64,000 nucleotides of DNA from Polia nebulosa (lineage: Eukaryota > Arthropoda > Insecta > Lepidoptera > Noctuidae), in the NCBI GenBank assembly GCA_951329385.1, contig OX589594.1, positions 24,692,901-24,756,900 on the forward strand, given 5' to 3'. How positions within the stretch are numbered: the first letter of the stretch is position 1; each line of letters opens with the position of its first letter. Below the pieces are notes generated by a model. The model saw only the letters and a program-made list of their open reading frames with translations. It was not told where the DNA came from and did no database searches. Of this stretch, positions 21,963 through 33,756 are shown piece by piece. The translations under genes and the position numbers were made by a program.

Positions 21963-22048
21963 GTATTTGTTTCGTTTCACAGTCATGTGTAATAAACACA
22001 TGACTGTGAAACGAAACAAATACACATGACTGTGAAACGAAATAAAAC
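21963..22048. repeat. Perfect 28-bp inverted repeat plus a third direct copy
   Basis: Arms 21963-21990 and 21996-22023 are perfect reverse complements with a 5-base AATAA loop. The word ACATGACTGTGAAACGAAA is then repeated once more in direct orientation at 22023-22041. No other copy is seen in the window. Confidence 0.9.
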
Positions 22049-22789
22049 CTTAAAAACGTTCAAACTTAAAATTTTAATGAGGTCGAATTTCGACCTATGT
22101 GCAACCACTAGTATATTTTATTTGACATGTAAATTGTAATTAAGTAGTACTATCAAAAACCAAGCACTTCTGTTAAAGTAGGGACAAGCAAAAACCAACT
22201 ACCACAGAGATATCTCTTCACAGTTTGAACACGACAAGATTTCTTTTACATTTAAATGTACCTGAGATAAAAATACCAACATCTAATTGACTTTATCCGA
22301 CATTTGTCTAAGATTACCTTATAACTTACGATAAGGTGCGGTTTTGCTACGTCGAATATTAAAATTAATATCTCGATGATACGGTGTGATCTTTTTTTTT
22401 GTACTTAATATAATGAAATTTTGTGGATATCTCGGCAATTAATTGAGCCTTATTGTTTTTGACTATTTGTAGCATATAAACTGATCCTAGTTTCCATCGA
22501 GCTGTGATGATACAATCAAAACCAAATGAAGTATGATAACTTAAGAATAACTATGCTTAGTCTTGTCTGTAGTCAAGATACTCCATGGAGTTTCTATTTA
22601 CATCCGAATGTAGGTATCAAAAGCATCAGCTTCTAATTAATGAAACTTTAACCATAACTGTTTACACAAACTATGTACTTGGTAAACATTATCCCCATGT
22701 CAAACTCTAATTTCAAGCATCGACTACTTCAATCACCCCATTAACGTGCATTTACCAAATAATGACGTGATAATACTAATGATACACAG

Positions 22790-22974
22790 GCTGGCGGCGT
22801 CGAACGGCGAGATAACGATCACTACGTCACACAACGCGAACGCCGGACCGGCCAGCAGCGCTGGCAGTGCCGGATCCGGGCCGATTCCATCGCCGCATGC
22901 GCCCGTGAAGATGTCGCCCGGATCTGTGAAGTCACCATCGCAGGATGACAGCGATCTGCTTGCTGATTCGCCAA
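22790..22974 (+). CDS. pdm3: pdm3 / POU6F coding exon (Ser/Pro/Gly linker)
   Basis: Exon between GATACACAG (acceptor) and GTAAGT (donor at 22975). The first base completes the Arg codon started at 957; the last base starts an Asn codon finished in the exon at 40715. It gives residues 165-225 of the visible protein: LAASNGEITITTSHN, a small-residue stretch (GPASSAGSAGSGP), a PSPHAPVKMSPGSVKSPSQ stretch and an acidic end (DDSDLLADSP). Flexible Ser/Pro-rich sequence between the Gln-rich part and the POU domain is usual in POU6 proteins; several SP pairs are potential proline-directed phosphorylation sites (inference). It is much more GC-rich than its AT-rich flanks. Phase agreement on both sides is the main evidence. 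Confidence 0.85.
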
Positions 22975-24368
22975 GTAAGTGTTTGTTAATTTATGAGAGC
23001 GTTTTATTTAGGTGATAACATCTGAGGTTCTAGACAAGTGACATTCTATTAACAATAGCGTATTCACAAGTGCTACCAAAATGTAATGTGGTCCAACCCA
23101 GTCATTAAGATATTTCGTCAACCATTATCACCAATATTATGTAACTTTGCTCCTTCTAGAATTTAAATTAACCTAAAAGAATTAAAGAAAATATGGCCAG
23201 GTAAGGTTAAATACTGACCGGACTAAAGAGTCAGTAGTCAATCGGCACGAAAACCAGAAGATTAAGATGATCTAGACTTTTTTGTGTATTGAATAATGTA
23301 TAGTCGTACTTAAATAATATGAAAACGAGTCGCTCACCAAGAAGAGATGATTTCCGATGAAACAAGTGTATACGGCAAATAATTACACAACACCCGATCT
23401 CATTATAAAGCCAACTTACCATTGTAACTTCCCTAAAACATTTTGATAAACTCATTCGCCATTTCAACACAACAAAAGCAGAACCAAGAGCAAGTTAAAC
23501 GCTATTTTCGACACAACTACTAACTCAATTCTACTTATCCATAAAAGTTGTACGTTCTAAGCATAGAGGAGCGATCCATTAGCTAGGCGAAGTCTAACAG
23601 TGTCCTAGGAGTTATTTTACCTAATACTATAAAGAGTTGTTGTAGACTGTCCGTGCTCTGTTTAGAAGTTCCGAGTTCCCGAGTGCGTTCGGTGACAGTC
23701 AAGTTAAGTTGATTAGCTCAAAGTAGCCCTCGCCCATTCGACGTAGCGAGCCGGCACTTCGCGATCTTATCACGACATTGTAAAGTTAATTTGGTTGCGT
23801 TTCAAAAAAAGGTTTGTTTAATTTGATTTTTAAATCGAACAAATCTAATTGTATGTTCAAGGGAGCGCTTAAACATGTTCTCAATAGTGTTCGCTCGTTT
23901 TGATGTAAATTGAGTGAAGTTTTCGAGAAAAAGTATTGAGTTTCTGTGCCATAAAAACTATTAGTATCTCAACTTAAAGCCTTTTAGTTGTAAGACCAGA
24001 TAATATCGCTTACATATTTTATTCGTACTGTGTGGTATCTCTTAAAGATATGTTAAGTAATAATGTATTGGAATTAAGTGCATTACAAGTGGCAGTTTGT
24101 CGGGCCTACTTAGTACTTACTTAGTCCAAAAGGAATATCTTTGAAACTTTTATATTGAAATAATTTAAAAATCAGCCGATACGGACAGACTGGGTGGCCT
24201 ATTTGAGAACCAGATGGTTAATTAATTAATTGGTATCGATACCAATTACATGACGATTGCCGATTAAAAGCAATTCACTTGTAAATATACTTAATTTTAC
24301 CCAAAACTGCTCGAGCATTATAACCACAATTCTACATAGTTTTTAAAAAACCACTCCATCTTGTCCGC

Positions 24369-24870
24369 GCAAAAGTTTTGGGAACACATTAGTTGTGCGT
24401 ACAGTTAAGGAGTGGAATTCCCTGCCAGAGTCTGTGTTTTCTGATAGCTACAACCTGGGGTCTTTAAGGGTCTACTACCGGCCAAATGGCGCCCTCATTG
24501 AATAAAAAATCGTAGCATAGCACAGAAAATAAATATTAAAGAATCCAACGTCACGTAAGTTACAAAGAGGATAAAGTATGTTTACGTTGTTAAAACAGGG
24601 CTCAGAATGTTTCGTATCCAAAGTAGTAGGCAAAAGTGTCAGAAACGGCCGTTTTTGGTACTTTTGCCTACTACTTTTTCATTCTGAGACCTGTTTTAAC
24701 AACGTAAAATACTTTATCCTCTTTGTAACAAACGTGACGTTGGATTCTTTAATATTTATTTTCTAAGCTATGCTACGATTTTAATTCAATGAGGGCGTCA
24801 CTTGGCCGTTTGTAGGGCCTTAAGTCAAGAGTGATAGGTTACTTCGGGGCAAGCGTGTTCCATCGTCAAG
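24369..24870 (+). pseudogene. LINE ORF2 C-terminal remnant, split by a MITE
   Basis: Left part 24369-24463 (TTGTGCGTACAGTTAAGGAG, TGGAATTCCCTGCCAGAGTC, GATAGCTACAACCTGGGG) and right part 24824-24870 (GTCAAGAGTG, TAGGTTACTTCGGGGCAAGC) are colinear with 33093-33200. They encode the WNSLPES motif and the run-out of the same LINE family. The family-A MITE lies between them at a TTAA that is still intact (CTTTAAGTC) in the 33-kb copy. Truncated and frameshifted. Confidence 0.8.
24464..24823. mobile_element. TTAA-flanked palindromic MITE (family A), complete
   Basis: TTAA at 24464-24467 and 24820-24823. Left end GGGTCTACTACCGGCC, right end GGCCGTTTGTAGGGCC. The two ~170-bp arms are inverted copies of each other: AAAATCGTAGCATAGC, AATCCAACGTCACGT, GAGGATAAAGTATG, GTTAAAACAGGGCTCAG and GTAGTAGGCAAAAGTG on the left recur as complements on the right, around CGGCCG. 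No ORF of its own. TTAA duplication suggests a piggyBac-type transposase. Other copies: 4775, 19584, 21019, 46949, 63051. Confidence 0.85.
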
Positions 24871-25804
24871 AACTTGCATAAAACCATAGACATTTATAAT
24901 CCAATAGCATTCCTTACTAACTTACAGTGTACACACAACCTAATTGAGACTAATTCAGCTATCCGCCCAAGCAGACGGTACCAATTTATTTAAGACGAAG
25001 TTATTTTTATTGGCCCATTTCGTTCACTTTTAGAACAAAATAGCACGATTTTTACAAGTCTACAGACTAGGCTTCCTATATTTAACCTATTCGAAGATAG
25101 ATCTTAGCTAGACGAGTTGTTTGAGCTAAATTCGTACCCTTTTTGGGCTAATGTTGTAACTTGTGAACTTAGGGTCTTATTTATAAAAAATAACCATGTG
25201 ATCGGTTACACTGATTAGTAGGTTCTTAATTCAAAATTTTACTATGAAAAAAAAAATAATAAAAATAAAAAAAAATGAATTTCAGCCTTATTTGTGAAAC
25301 TCGCTAAAGGTACATTTAATTTCTCCATGGAAAGTTTTGAATTAAGAACCTGGTAATCAGTGTTTAAACTAATGATAATAATTACGCTTATTTTTTATAA
25401 GTTAGGCTATTTGAATTTAGAATCTACGAAACAGAATTTAAGCTAAGCATTTAAAGGTTATTGAGTTTTATAAAACCAGTTTTTAGAGACGGTTTGGATT
25501 TAGACATAAAAGATGACATTTTTTATTTTTTGACATTTCTATTATGGCTTTCGTTTTTTTTTTTTTTTAAAGCGAAAATTTTCGGTCATAATTGGGTTAC
25601 GATTGGTTGGCACTATAAGGTACCTACATGTTAGTGTTAAAATACTTAGTTCGGAAACTACTTCTACTATTAATTAGTTGACTGAACTAAATGCGACATT
25701 TGAAGGGGGAATTGTATAAATATCAGAGCGAAACAAATCTTTACCTTATTGGACAAACAATAACTTTAGAAATTTGCTGACCTATCCTAATAATCTTCTG
25801 TGGT

Positions 25805-25880
25805 TATATCATCACCATCTTCCTGCCCTCATCGCAATTTATTTGGGATTAATGTAGCATGTCTTCATCCTACTAATCCT
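25805..25880 (-). repeat. RTE LINE 3' fragment
   Basis: CATCTTCCTGCCCTCATCGC and AATTTATTTGGGATTA with ATGTAGCATGTCTTCATCC match the 3' region of the RTE copy at 20050-20120 (CTCCTGCCACTATCCCAATT, GCGCAACATGTCTTTTTA). Confidence 0.55.
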
Positions 25881-26097
25881 ACTACTTATACAGGGTGTAA
25901 CAGAAAGGTGTGGTCATATTTTAAGAACTACATCTGCATGAACAACTTTCCTCAAGAAATCCTGAGGAAATAGTCAAAAATGTTTTTTACATCCCATAGA
26001 AATATTAATCAGCTGATGATAACTTAGTTTTATTTTTCCTTTTATTCTTTATGGAAAAGGCTAAGGTCAGAGACCATGCTGCCTAGTTATCAGTTAC

Positions 26098-26405
26098 TTT
26101 GTTTTTTTTTTCATTAGAATGCAGATGTAACACATTCTAATGTTTTTTGCAGTATTTGGCAACGAATGTGTCGATTCAGCCTTCTCGGCAAGCTTCGCTG
26201 AGGTAGTCAATACTACAATAAAATTCTCAGCTCCATTTTACCGAGATCGCGCCTGTTTCAATGATGTGAAATCATTGAAATTGTCCACTTCAGACACAAA
26301 ACAACACCAATTTTAGATCACAATATCCACTAGGAATCAATAAGCGAATAATTGAAACAGCCACTGAACTTCACTCGACAAAATCCCGCCAAAAACTTTC
26401 TGATA
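26098..26405 (-). mobile_element. Retroposon, second copy of the 4010-4414 element
   Basis: Minus-strand copy: poly(T) at 26101-26110, then CATTAGAATGCAGATGTAAC, CTTCTCGGCAAGCTTCGCTG, CCGAGATCGCGCCTGTTTCA, and at the far end CACTCGACAAAATCCCGCC. It starts at the same 5' point (AGTTTTTGGCGGG) as the 4-kb copy. Possible target duplications (ACTTTG-type words at about 26095 and 26406) are too short to be sure. The last ~80 bp before the tail differ from the 4-kb copy. Confidence 0.7.
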
Positions 26406-26526
26406 ACTTTGTTTGGGAAGTCCAATTTTTTTTTTTGAATTTTATAAAGTAAAGGAAAAAAAGAAAGAAAAGAAAGAGAAACATTACTACGTTACTGTTA
26501 CACCTTTTAGACATATTTATATCCAA

Positions 26527-26696
26527 TCCCATTACCCTATAAAATTATTAATGCGAAAGTTTGGATGGATGATTGTTACTACATCACGCCAGAACAGCTG
26601 ATCGGATCTGGATGAAATTTGGCACAGAGATAGATCTGGAATTTCTAATGGGAGAAGTACTAATTCCACGCGGGCGAAGCAGCTGGCAGAAGCTAG
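26527..26696 (+). mobile_element. Non-autonomous Helitron (Lep1-like)
   Basis: Begins TCCCATTACCCTATAAAATT and ends GGCAGAAGCTAG; preceded by A (26526) and followed by T (26697). It shares AATGCGAAAGTTTG, GATGAAATTTGGCACAGAGA and GCGGGCGAAGCAGCTGGCAG with the 9630 copy. Confidence 0.8.
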
Positions 26697-28061
26697 TCGT
26701 CCATACGTATGTCTGTTTGCCGTTATCTCAATAATTACCTCATTTCATGCTTTATCATCTGTCACACGATCCATCCATTTCACAGGCTGTACCCGTCTCC
26801 CGTACTTGACATCATTCTAAAGCAAACAAAAAAACTTTTCAATTCAATAAAATACATTCTATTTAGATATCAATGCAACAGATGGCCAGTGTTTTACCCA
26901 GCAGAATAAAGCTAATTCTACACCAGACATTTGTTTTAGGCCGCCACTGTCCCGTCCATAGGGAACTTTAACTGTTAACTAAAATGTTTTAACTTTGGTA
27001 TCGGCGGTATTACTTCCACTCTTGTTAAATGTACAATCGTGTATGCAAGATAGACATAGATTAAAATTCGATAGATTTTTTATTTATTTATTAATTTACA
27101 AAATTTTGTCCATGTAAGTATTGTTAATAACAAAGTTCTGACAACGTCTTAGTAGAATAGCAATATTCACAGACATTCATAAAATCCAAAAATGTCAAAA
27201 ACTGGTTAAATAAACATACTTCTGTTATTTGAAATTAAAAAATATATAATTATTCTTATTTTGAAGAATACAAAGTAACAATTTGTTGATATATTAAATC
27301 TGATTGTTACATAACAACACATTAGTATTATCCAAACAAATTACTTTCTGATAAAAAAATATAATTACTTACAGCAAACATTCGCGACCTACTCAGTTAA
27401 CTATTTCATTAAGAGTCCATCGATTCCTTGCTATTTCTGAACGGAGCGATCCATCGCTAACTACTAATTGTTTGCTGGTACTTCACGATAACTGAGAGAT
27501 ATCCGAAAAAGGATAAAACCGAGGTAAAATAATACAGCTGGCTGGAAAGACTACAGTTTATTTTTGATAAAAAAAAAAGTGTAATTGCGTATTACGTCGA
27601 AAGCAAACAATCTTGATCTTGCATTTTTGTTGTTTTTTTTTTAAATTGTTGATATAAAGTTTACCGTGACGATTCAAGCAAATTGTATGTAATTGAAACT
27701 TTTTTGTGAGAAAAACTGCCAGTTTTGTAGGCTTGCTATGTGATTGACTAATAAGTAATAAATGACGAGTGTGGACATAATATGTATGTCGAGGAATCAA
27801 TGTCATTGTCCCACTGTGAACGTTCGACGGAATGATTCTGTCTAACTTTGGTGATTCCTTTTTGAATGGCACAAGTGTTACGGCTGTACGTAGTATTATT
27901 ACACAGCCGCATAAGTGCTTGAACTACACAATTACAATTGTGATAGAAACCTTATTTTGTTAAAAATCTTATTTTGACAGGATTATTATCTAATTACGCC
28001 AAAACCCAGCACTTGCAATGAACTTCTAAGTTTTCAAGTATACAGGTAACATAATAATACC

Positions 28062-28205
28062 TTAACCAGCCGTTAAGGTTCCCACAGCTGGGACACGGGT
28101 CTCCTCTCTGTGAGAGAGTGTGGGCTTTAACTGCCGACCACGCGGGCCGAATGCGGGTTGGTGGATGTCACATATCTTTGAAGTTTTGGTTCTAGGACAT
28201 GCCGA
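28062..28205 (-). repeat. tRNA-SINE 3' body, minus strand
   Basis: Reverse complement of the SINE body: TTCCCACAGCTGGGACACGG, GTCTCCTCTCTGTGAGAGAG, GGATGTCACATATC and GATTTCCTCACGATGT. The tRNA head is missing. Same family as 10800, 17553 and 33757. Confidence 0.65.
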
Positions 28206-29222
28206 TTTCCTCACGATGTAGTTAGATGTATTTATTATTTCGTAACTCAATTTCACACAAATCTAATCAGTGGTGTTGTTAGGAAACTGTATTATAAACT
28301 TTTTATTTAAAAATACCTAATGGTTAACTGCTAAGGACTGATTACTTACCTATCAAAACGTCAAGCATCTGCAGACAAAGGAATACCACTTTCTATCCTA
28401 ATGTTTAAACTAGAAAAGGCAGTAAAGAGTATCTAAGTCAATCTTACCGCAATATTGCGTAAGTCTCAAGGTATGACAATACATTTTAGAGGCCAACATA
28501 AACCTAAACACGCGAAATTAGGCCCCAAACTTTAAGCGTAAGTACCCATTTAAAACAATAGCCTCGCAAATCCAACCATCGCTTTTAGTATGTCCGATTT
28601 TTAAATAAAGTAGTTACTGGTACCGATTCTCTTATTCAATACCTAACCTAAAATTAGAGAATCGCTATCTTTTACTAAAAGTTAGTGCCAGAAAAGGGCA
28701 GATATAGCTACGAACTAAGTTAGAGATGTCAAACTAGTTTACGCCTTGCGCTTTACCGTGTTTTTAGTCGACATGTTTTTAGGTGTACCCTAAATTTGTA
28801 TAGAAATATTAGTTCACCTAAATTTGACAGTTCTAATTTACGTCCGTCTCTTTCTTGTTTTATTGGAGAGAGAAAGATAGCAATAGCCTAAATTAAGTTT
28901 AGTTTGTGCACAACAGAATAGGCACCACTGACAGATTTTAAGTTTCTTGGCCTTTTATTTTCAGATACTCGTATTTAGCAAGACGCAACCGAACGACTTT
29001 AAAAAATATCGTACTTTCTCTCGTGTCGGCTTTAGTAGATAGCTCATGCTTTGGTGAAAAGATATTTGGGCAGCGCAAGAGTCCGCAAGACTCGTATCTG
29101 ACTACCGCGTTACATTATATGGTTGCATGTCAATCCCGTTCATTTTAGACTTCAAAAGCATGATACGAAGGCTTAGAAAATGTGAAAAGTTTGTCTAAGA
29201 CCTCGTCTCATACTTAACCCTT

Positions 29223-29329
29223 TTTTTCTGAGGATCAGAAGTCATCAGATGGTGTCTCCCTCTCTCGGTGGAGCAGGTGGGCGTGTCAGACTCTTACTGA
29301 CTAAAACCTACCCGTGTTCCTTCAGGTCC
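29223..29329 (-). repeat. Retroposon family C, 3' end, minus strand
   Basis: T run at 29220-29227, then GGTGTCTCCCTCTCTCGGTG and GTGTCAGACTCTTACTGACT. It is followed by about 180 bp of moderately GC-rich sequence (to about 29510) that holds a 61-codon minus-strand frame I do not recognise; that part could be the body of the same element. Confidence 0.55.
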
Positions 29330-29744
29330 TTTGCGTTCCAGGGTTCTTTCCAACTCTCCCGCGATATCATACTGAACCCTATCATCTGCCAAATACCTAG
29401 TGTAATAATCCCCCAAACTAAGCATTAAGGTCAATAATCCCAAATCGTATCGTCCCCGTCCCATTCTCAATAAAAGCACGTTCGTGCCCGGGCCCCAGTT
29501 CTATTGATTACTATTTAATTCGTAGTTAGTGGATACAATTACTAAATTACTCAGTTCCTCTCTACAGTGTTCTACGCCAAACAGTATATATAAATCTATT
29601 AGTTGCTAAGGTTAACACGCGCTCTGTAATCGGCTATACGTACGTTGATTTGGGAGGGATTCAAATCGGTCAATGAAATGTTGTAGTTTTCAAAGCGTCA
29701 ACACATTGACGGGGCCTATGCTTCTCACAACTTTCGGGTGCTAG

Positions 29745-30181
29745 GCAAATGATATTCTCATAGGCGGCAGCGATATTCGCGCCCGGCCCTGGTCCAGGCC
29801 AGGAGGTAGAGGATTTGGGAAGCAGGCTCTTCCTTCTGCGAAGCAGTAATGCTCGCGAAGGAGGAGGCGGAACGGGTGAGGGAGACTCAACGGAGTGACC
29901 TGGAGATGCCCTGGGCGTCGGTGGTCACAGAATGATTTCCGGCCACCGCGACGCGGGCCTGTGGACGGCGAGTAATGGGTAGCTCACTGTCCAATCAGCA
30001 CCAGGCCCGAGAGTCGACGGCGCGTATGTTCGCCACTACTTTCGCGCCCCTGGGCACTTAGGCAAGGAGGGAACAGGGTGGGTTTTAGTCAGTAAAAGTC
30101 TGACACGCCCTCCCGCTCCACCCAGAGTAGGAGTAGTCATAGAATGATATCCCACCCCAAAAAAAACGCAAGTGACATTCT
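29745..30181 (+). mobile_element. Retroposon family C, long copy with 14-bp TSD
   Basis: The words GCAAATGATATTCT (29745-29758) and GCAAGTGACATTCT (30168-30181) differ at two of 14 positions and flank a 409-bp GC-rich element. Its 3' part has GGGTGGGTTTTAGTCAGTAA, GTCTGACACGCCCTCCCGCT and CATAGAATGATATCCCACCC, then an A run. The 5' part is longer than in the 5747-5992 copy. It is much more GC-rich than the flanks. Confidence 0.7.
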
Positions 30182-30550
30182 ATCAGCGAAAGCGTCACGG
30201 TAGAGACTGACAAGAAGTCAAAAACGTATGGGATGACGTAATAAACCCCTTAACTCTGTCATTTCGACAATCACCATCGCTGATAAATTGACCCTTTGTC
30301 TAGGGCCGCAGATAACTGATTCACCTTGTGGCCTTCTGTTGTTTTGTGATAAATTTAGATTGAATAGTAAAAGCTCTAATTATCAAAATATTTAGTAAAG
30401 GTATTGGATATTCTTTTGAAGTGATGAAATGACGCTTTGAAATATTTCTAGCTAGCTTTCATGGAATACTCGTATTTTATTGGATATAAAACCATGCTAC
30501 GCGTCATTCACCGTTTTTGTTTTAAACAAAAGGTTTCGTAACGAACACCT

Positions 30551-30795
30551 AAGGAGGCTCTCGTTGGGCAGCTGGATCAAGGGCTTGATCCAGAAAGCAG
30601 CTTACTCCTGGACACGGCGCGCATAGTTAGGAGGTTTCTCTCTCAGGAGCCCTGACCACCGGTAGCTTGGACCCTATCCCGATACCGGTGGGATACTATT
30701 TTTTATATTTTTAAATGTTTTTATATTTTGATATTTTAATATTTAAAAATGTAAATTGTATGTATATATTATAAAATAAATGGAATAATAATCAC
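30551..30795 (+). pseudogene. LINE ORF C-terminal tail and 3' UTR
   Basis: The frame 30551-30655 reads KEALVGQLDQGLDPESS, then LLLDTARIVRRFLSQEP and TGA. This LLLDTARIVRRFL end is familiar from common lepidopteran LINE ORFs, but I cannot name the clade. After it come CACCGGTAGCTTGGACC and an AT-rich tail. Only 34 codons remain. Confidence 0.55.
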
Positions 30796-30842
30796 ACAAC
30801 GCCATCTAGTCCCAAGCTAAGCAGAGCTTGTGTTATGAATGC
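30781..30842 (-). repeat. SINE family G 3' end, minus strand
   Basis: Contains ACACAACGCCATCTAGTCCC and AAGCTAAGCAGAGCTTGTGT, shared with 53344-53582 (same strand) and 57430-57556 (opposite strand). Confidence 0.6.
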
Positions 30843-30989
30843 ATCTGCAAAGTGAAAACAAGATAAAAAAATGGAATATTTTTACATAGCATATAAAGAT
30901 AGGATGTAGTATAAGCCTACCTTTGATTACAGAAGCCTACCCTTGACATTCATTGGAATATCAGAGTAATTCATGAAAGCAAAAATAAA

Positions 30990-31178
30990 AACTGGCCAAG
31001 TGCGTGTCGGATTTCGCACATTAGGGGTTCCGTATCCCCAAATTTCAAGTTCAATGGGAAGTTAAAAAATTCTTTGTAACGAAATTTTGTGACAGATGAC
31101 GGACGGACAGACAGACAGATGGACACGTGAGTGACAACAATAGGGCTCCGTTTGGACCCTTTGGCTACGGAACCCTAA
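30990..31178 (+). repeat. Interspersed repeat family F
   Basis: Starts ACTGGCCAAGTGCGTGTCGG, contains GGGGTTCCGTATCCCCAAAT and a GACGGACGGACAGACAGACA block, and ends GGCTACGGAACCCTAAAAAC. The ends are not inverted repeats of each other beyond GGNTTCCGTA / TACGGAACC. Confidence 0.65.
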
Positions 31179-31649
31179 AAACAAAAATGACTGGTCAAAT
31201 TTCAAGATCAAGGCAAAAAGAGAGCGTTTAGTTTTCGCTGCGTTTGTGTAAATCGTGTGATTCTATCATAATTTTACCGACTATGAAGGTTATTTACTCT
31301 TTCGTAGTTGAAAAAATCACTGTTCAATGGCAAGTAGCGTGTCCCTTATAAAACCAATTCAATAAACAAACCCTATGCAAATTCTACATGATCGCACAAC
31401 AATCTGACATAAAAACTTTCCTATAATCCAATGAACATCGTTAGCTTCCGACCGGGGATGCATCGACTGAATGTGATGAGTTGATGACCGCGGGGGAGGG
31501 AATGACGTCATCGACTCCCCTACTTTTAATTATGCCGTAATTTATACACTAATAGCATTAGACTATTAATCTTTTGAGTAATAAAATAGGAACTGTTTAT
31601 GTTAACCGATTCTGTCTGGTGTAAGTGGGTACAGAAATAAATAAAAAAA

Positions 31650-31937
31650 TACGAGTCGGACTCACCCACGAAGGGTTCCGTCCATTATCTATAAAAACGG
31701 CAAAAAAATCATAATAATATCTGTTGTATGGAAGCCCCCTTAAATATTTATTTTATTCTGTTTTTTTTTTTTCGTTAGAGCGACAACAGAAATAAATCAT
31801 TCTGTGAAAATTTCAACTGTCTAACTATCACGGTTCATGAGATACAGCCTGGTGACAGACGGACAGGCAGACTCTGCTGTCCAGCAGAGTCTTAGTAATA
31901 GGGTCCCGTTTTACTCTTTGGGTACGGAACCCTAAAA
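31650..31937 (+). repeat. Interspersed repeat family F
   Basis: CGAGTCGGACTCACCCACGA, AGGGTTCCGTCC, TCTGTGAAAATTTCAACTGT, GAGATACAGCCTGGTGACAG, GGGTACGGAACCCTAAAAAC. Longer than the 30990 copy; matches 47213-47500 more closely. Confidence 0.65.
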
Positions 31938-32803
31938 ACAAACAATGCTTACATGTCCTATAATTTCTAAAGAGGTAGCCCTCTGTTTATCCAAATCAAA
32001 TAACGTGATAGTCTTAGATTTACGGACTATACAAAGAAATCATGGAAAGAGGCATGTGATATTATAACATTTTTGTAAGCGTCTTTCATAAATTGTGATT
32101 ATGTAGCGAAATTGTGACAATCATATAGTTTTTTTGACAAATTTATCATTGTCAGTTAAATCAAAGAAATCTACAAAAGTTCAAACCATGCTACTTCAAA
32201 TATAAGTATTACAAAATAAGCAAAGTACGAAAGTGACGTGATCATTTTGTGGAAAATGATTGTAAATGGCGTACGCAGAAAAGTATTCCTGATAACCTAC
32301 TTAGCAGAAAAAAAAACACAAAAGCCACACTTCCTGCCCCAAGCTTACAAGTAAATCAAGTCCCAAAAGGCACGCCGCACTTAAAATAATAAAGGAACCA
32401 TTCCTAAAAGTACAACGGGTTATTAAATTCATAATTAAACATAATTCCCCGTAAATATACTACGTAGTACTAATGACACTAAAATGTACTATACAAAGAG
32501 CCACAACCAAAATAAAGGAAGTTCATGTCGGCTTCAAAGAAACCGACTAACGACCGTGCCAGCCGGCGTACCGAACTAAATTAATTAATTAACTAATTAA
32601 AATCCATTACAAATAATTAACGTCGTCGATAAAATTGAACGCAATCGATAACGTAGCGAAAACAAAGAGTTGGACCGACTCGGATAGACTCGATAAATAA
32701 GTGAACTTTAAATTAATTGGCATTAGTGGAAAATGTGAGAAAAGGTTTTATTATTGCCGAGTCGAATATTGTTTTCGTTAGGAAGCAAAGAAAGGTTTGA
32801 GGT

Positions 32804-33290
32804 TTGATTCCGTCCGGAAGTTCCTTTGACTTTAGGCGTTCATTACACGCAAGCGTCACTCAATTCGGCAATGATAGGCTCGTTGAGTCGAAACTCCAAA
32901 GTCTAGAACATAGACGCCGAGTTGCTAGCCTGTCGGTTTTCTATCGGTTACATTTTGGGGAGTGTGCGACGGGATTACATAATTTGATTCCGCCAAGCCC
33001 GTTTCATCAACGGACCACAAGACGTACGGCGAAGGGCCACCGGTACATGGTGGACATCCCATCCATACGCACAAAGCGTTTTGAGAAAACATTCATTGTG
33101 CGTACAGCTAGGGAGTGGAATTCCCTACCGGAGTCTGTGTTTCCTGATAGCTACAACCTGGGAGTCTTTAAGTCAAGAGTGAATAGGTTACTTCTAGGCA
33201 AGCGTGCTCCATCTTCGACCACATCATCGCTTACCATCAGGTGAGATAGTGGTCAAACGCGTGCCTTTCAACAATAGAAAAAAAAAAATT
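32804..33290 (+). pseudogene. Non-LTR retrotransposon ORF2, C-terminal 146 residues
   Basis: Open frame 32804-33244 encoding the region after the reverse-transcriptase core of a CR1/Jockey-like LINE: SLEHRRRVASLSVFYRLHFG, then LIPPSPFHQRTTRRTAKGHR, then RTAREWNSLPESVFPDSYNL and FKSRVNRLL. The EWNSLPESVFP and HRRRVASL motifs are typical of these elements. The endonuclease and RT domains are absent; the first codons near 32804 are TTG, not a true start. TGA at 33242-33244 is followed by a short 3' UTR and an A run (33281-33290). This is the longest copy here of a family also seen at 245-403 and 24369-24870. It is a truncated insertion in the pdm3 intron, not a host gene. Confidence 0.75.
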
Positions 33291-33756
33291 CAAAAGTTAT
33301 GACTGATAGTTGCTTTATGCAAAAATCAAAGTATCGAGATTTTCTCATGCAACCATCACTGTACCAGTCACTGTATTAAACGATAGGCTATCCGTCGGTC
33401 ACATCACACCTTGATTGTGTTTAAACTGACAGGAAAACTTACCTTGTAATGGACGCCTTATCATCTATAACCGGCTCTAAATGCACGACGTGTTATCATC
33501 CTTTTGCTTGGTCTTTGTTTTCCGGTTTATGATATACCAAAACTTCCCGAAACTAGTTTTAGACAACTTCTGCTTTCGATATCCCCGATTCGATTTTTGC
33601 ATGTTCATGCCAAAGTTATCCTTGACTTCTAATTTACGGTGAACAATCATTTTCCTTTAACTATTATAACAGCTGCAATGGTGATTCAGAGTAACGGTCT
33701 TGTCGACTTACGAGACCAACTAAACCTAACCCTTACCAAACCAAGGCAAATATTGG

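Larger units (their letters stand above)
958..22789 (+). other. pdm3: pdm3 intron of 21.8 kb
   Basis: Bounded by a GTGAG donor and a GATACACAG acceptor; phase 2 on both sides, so the flanking exons can splice directly. Repeats (listed separately) occupy much of 2.0-3.4, 4.0-6.0, 6.8-11.3, 12.4-12.8 and 16.8-21.9 kb. The stretches 958-2045, 3373-4009, 6010-6784, 7311-7925, 11330-12390 and 12770-16778 show no gene, no repeat I can delimit, and only short chance ORFs. The long quiet stretch 12770-16778 is the best place in this intron to look for conserved regulatory DNA. Confidence 0.8.

Noticed and set aside
29294..29479. Minus-strand frame with LLRMGRGRYDLGLLTLMLSL
   Set aside because: Adjacent to a family-C tail and possibly part of that retroposon; I do not recognise a protein family, so no gene is called.
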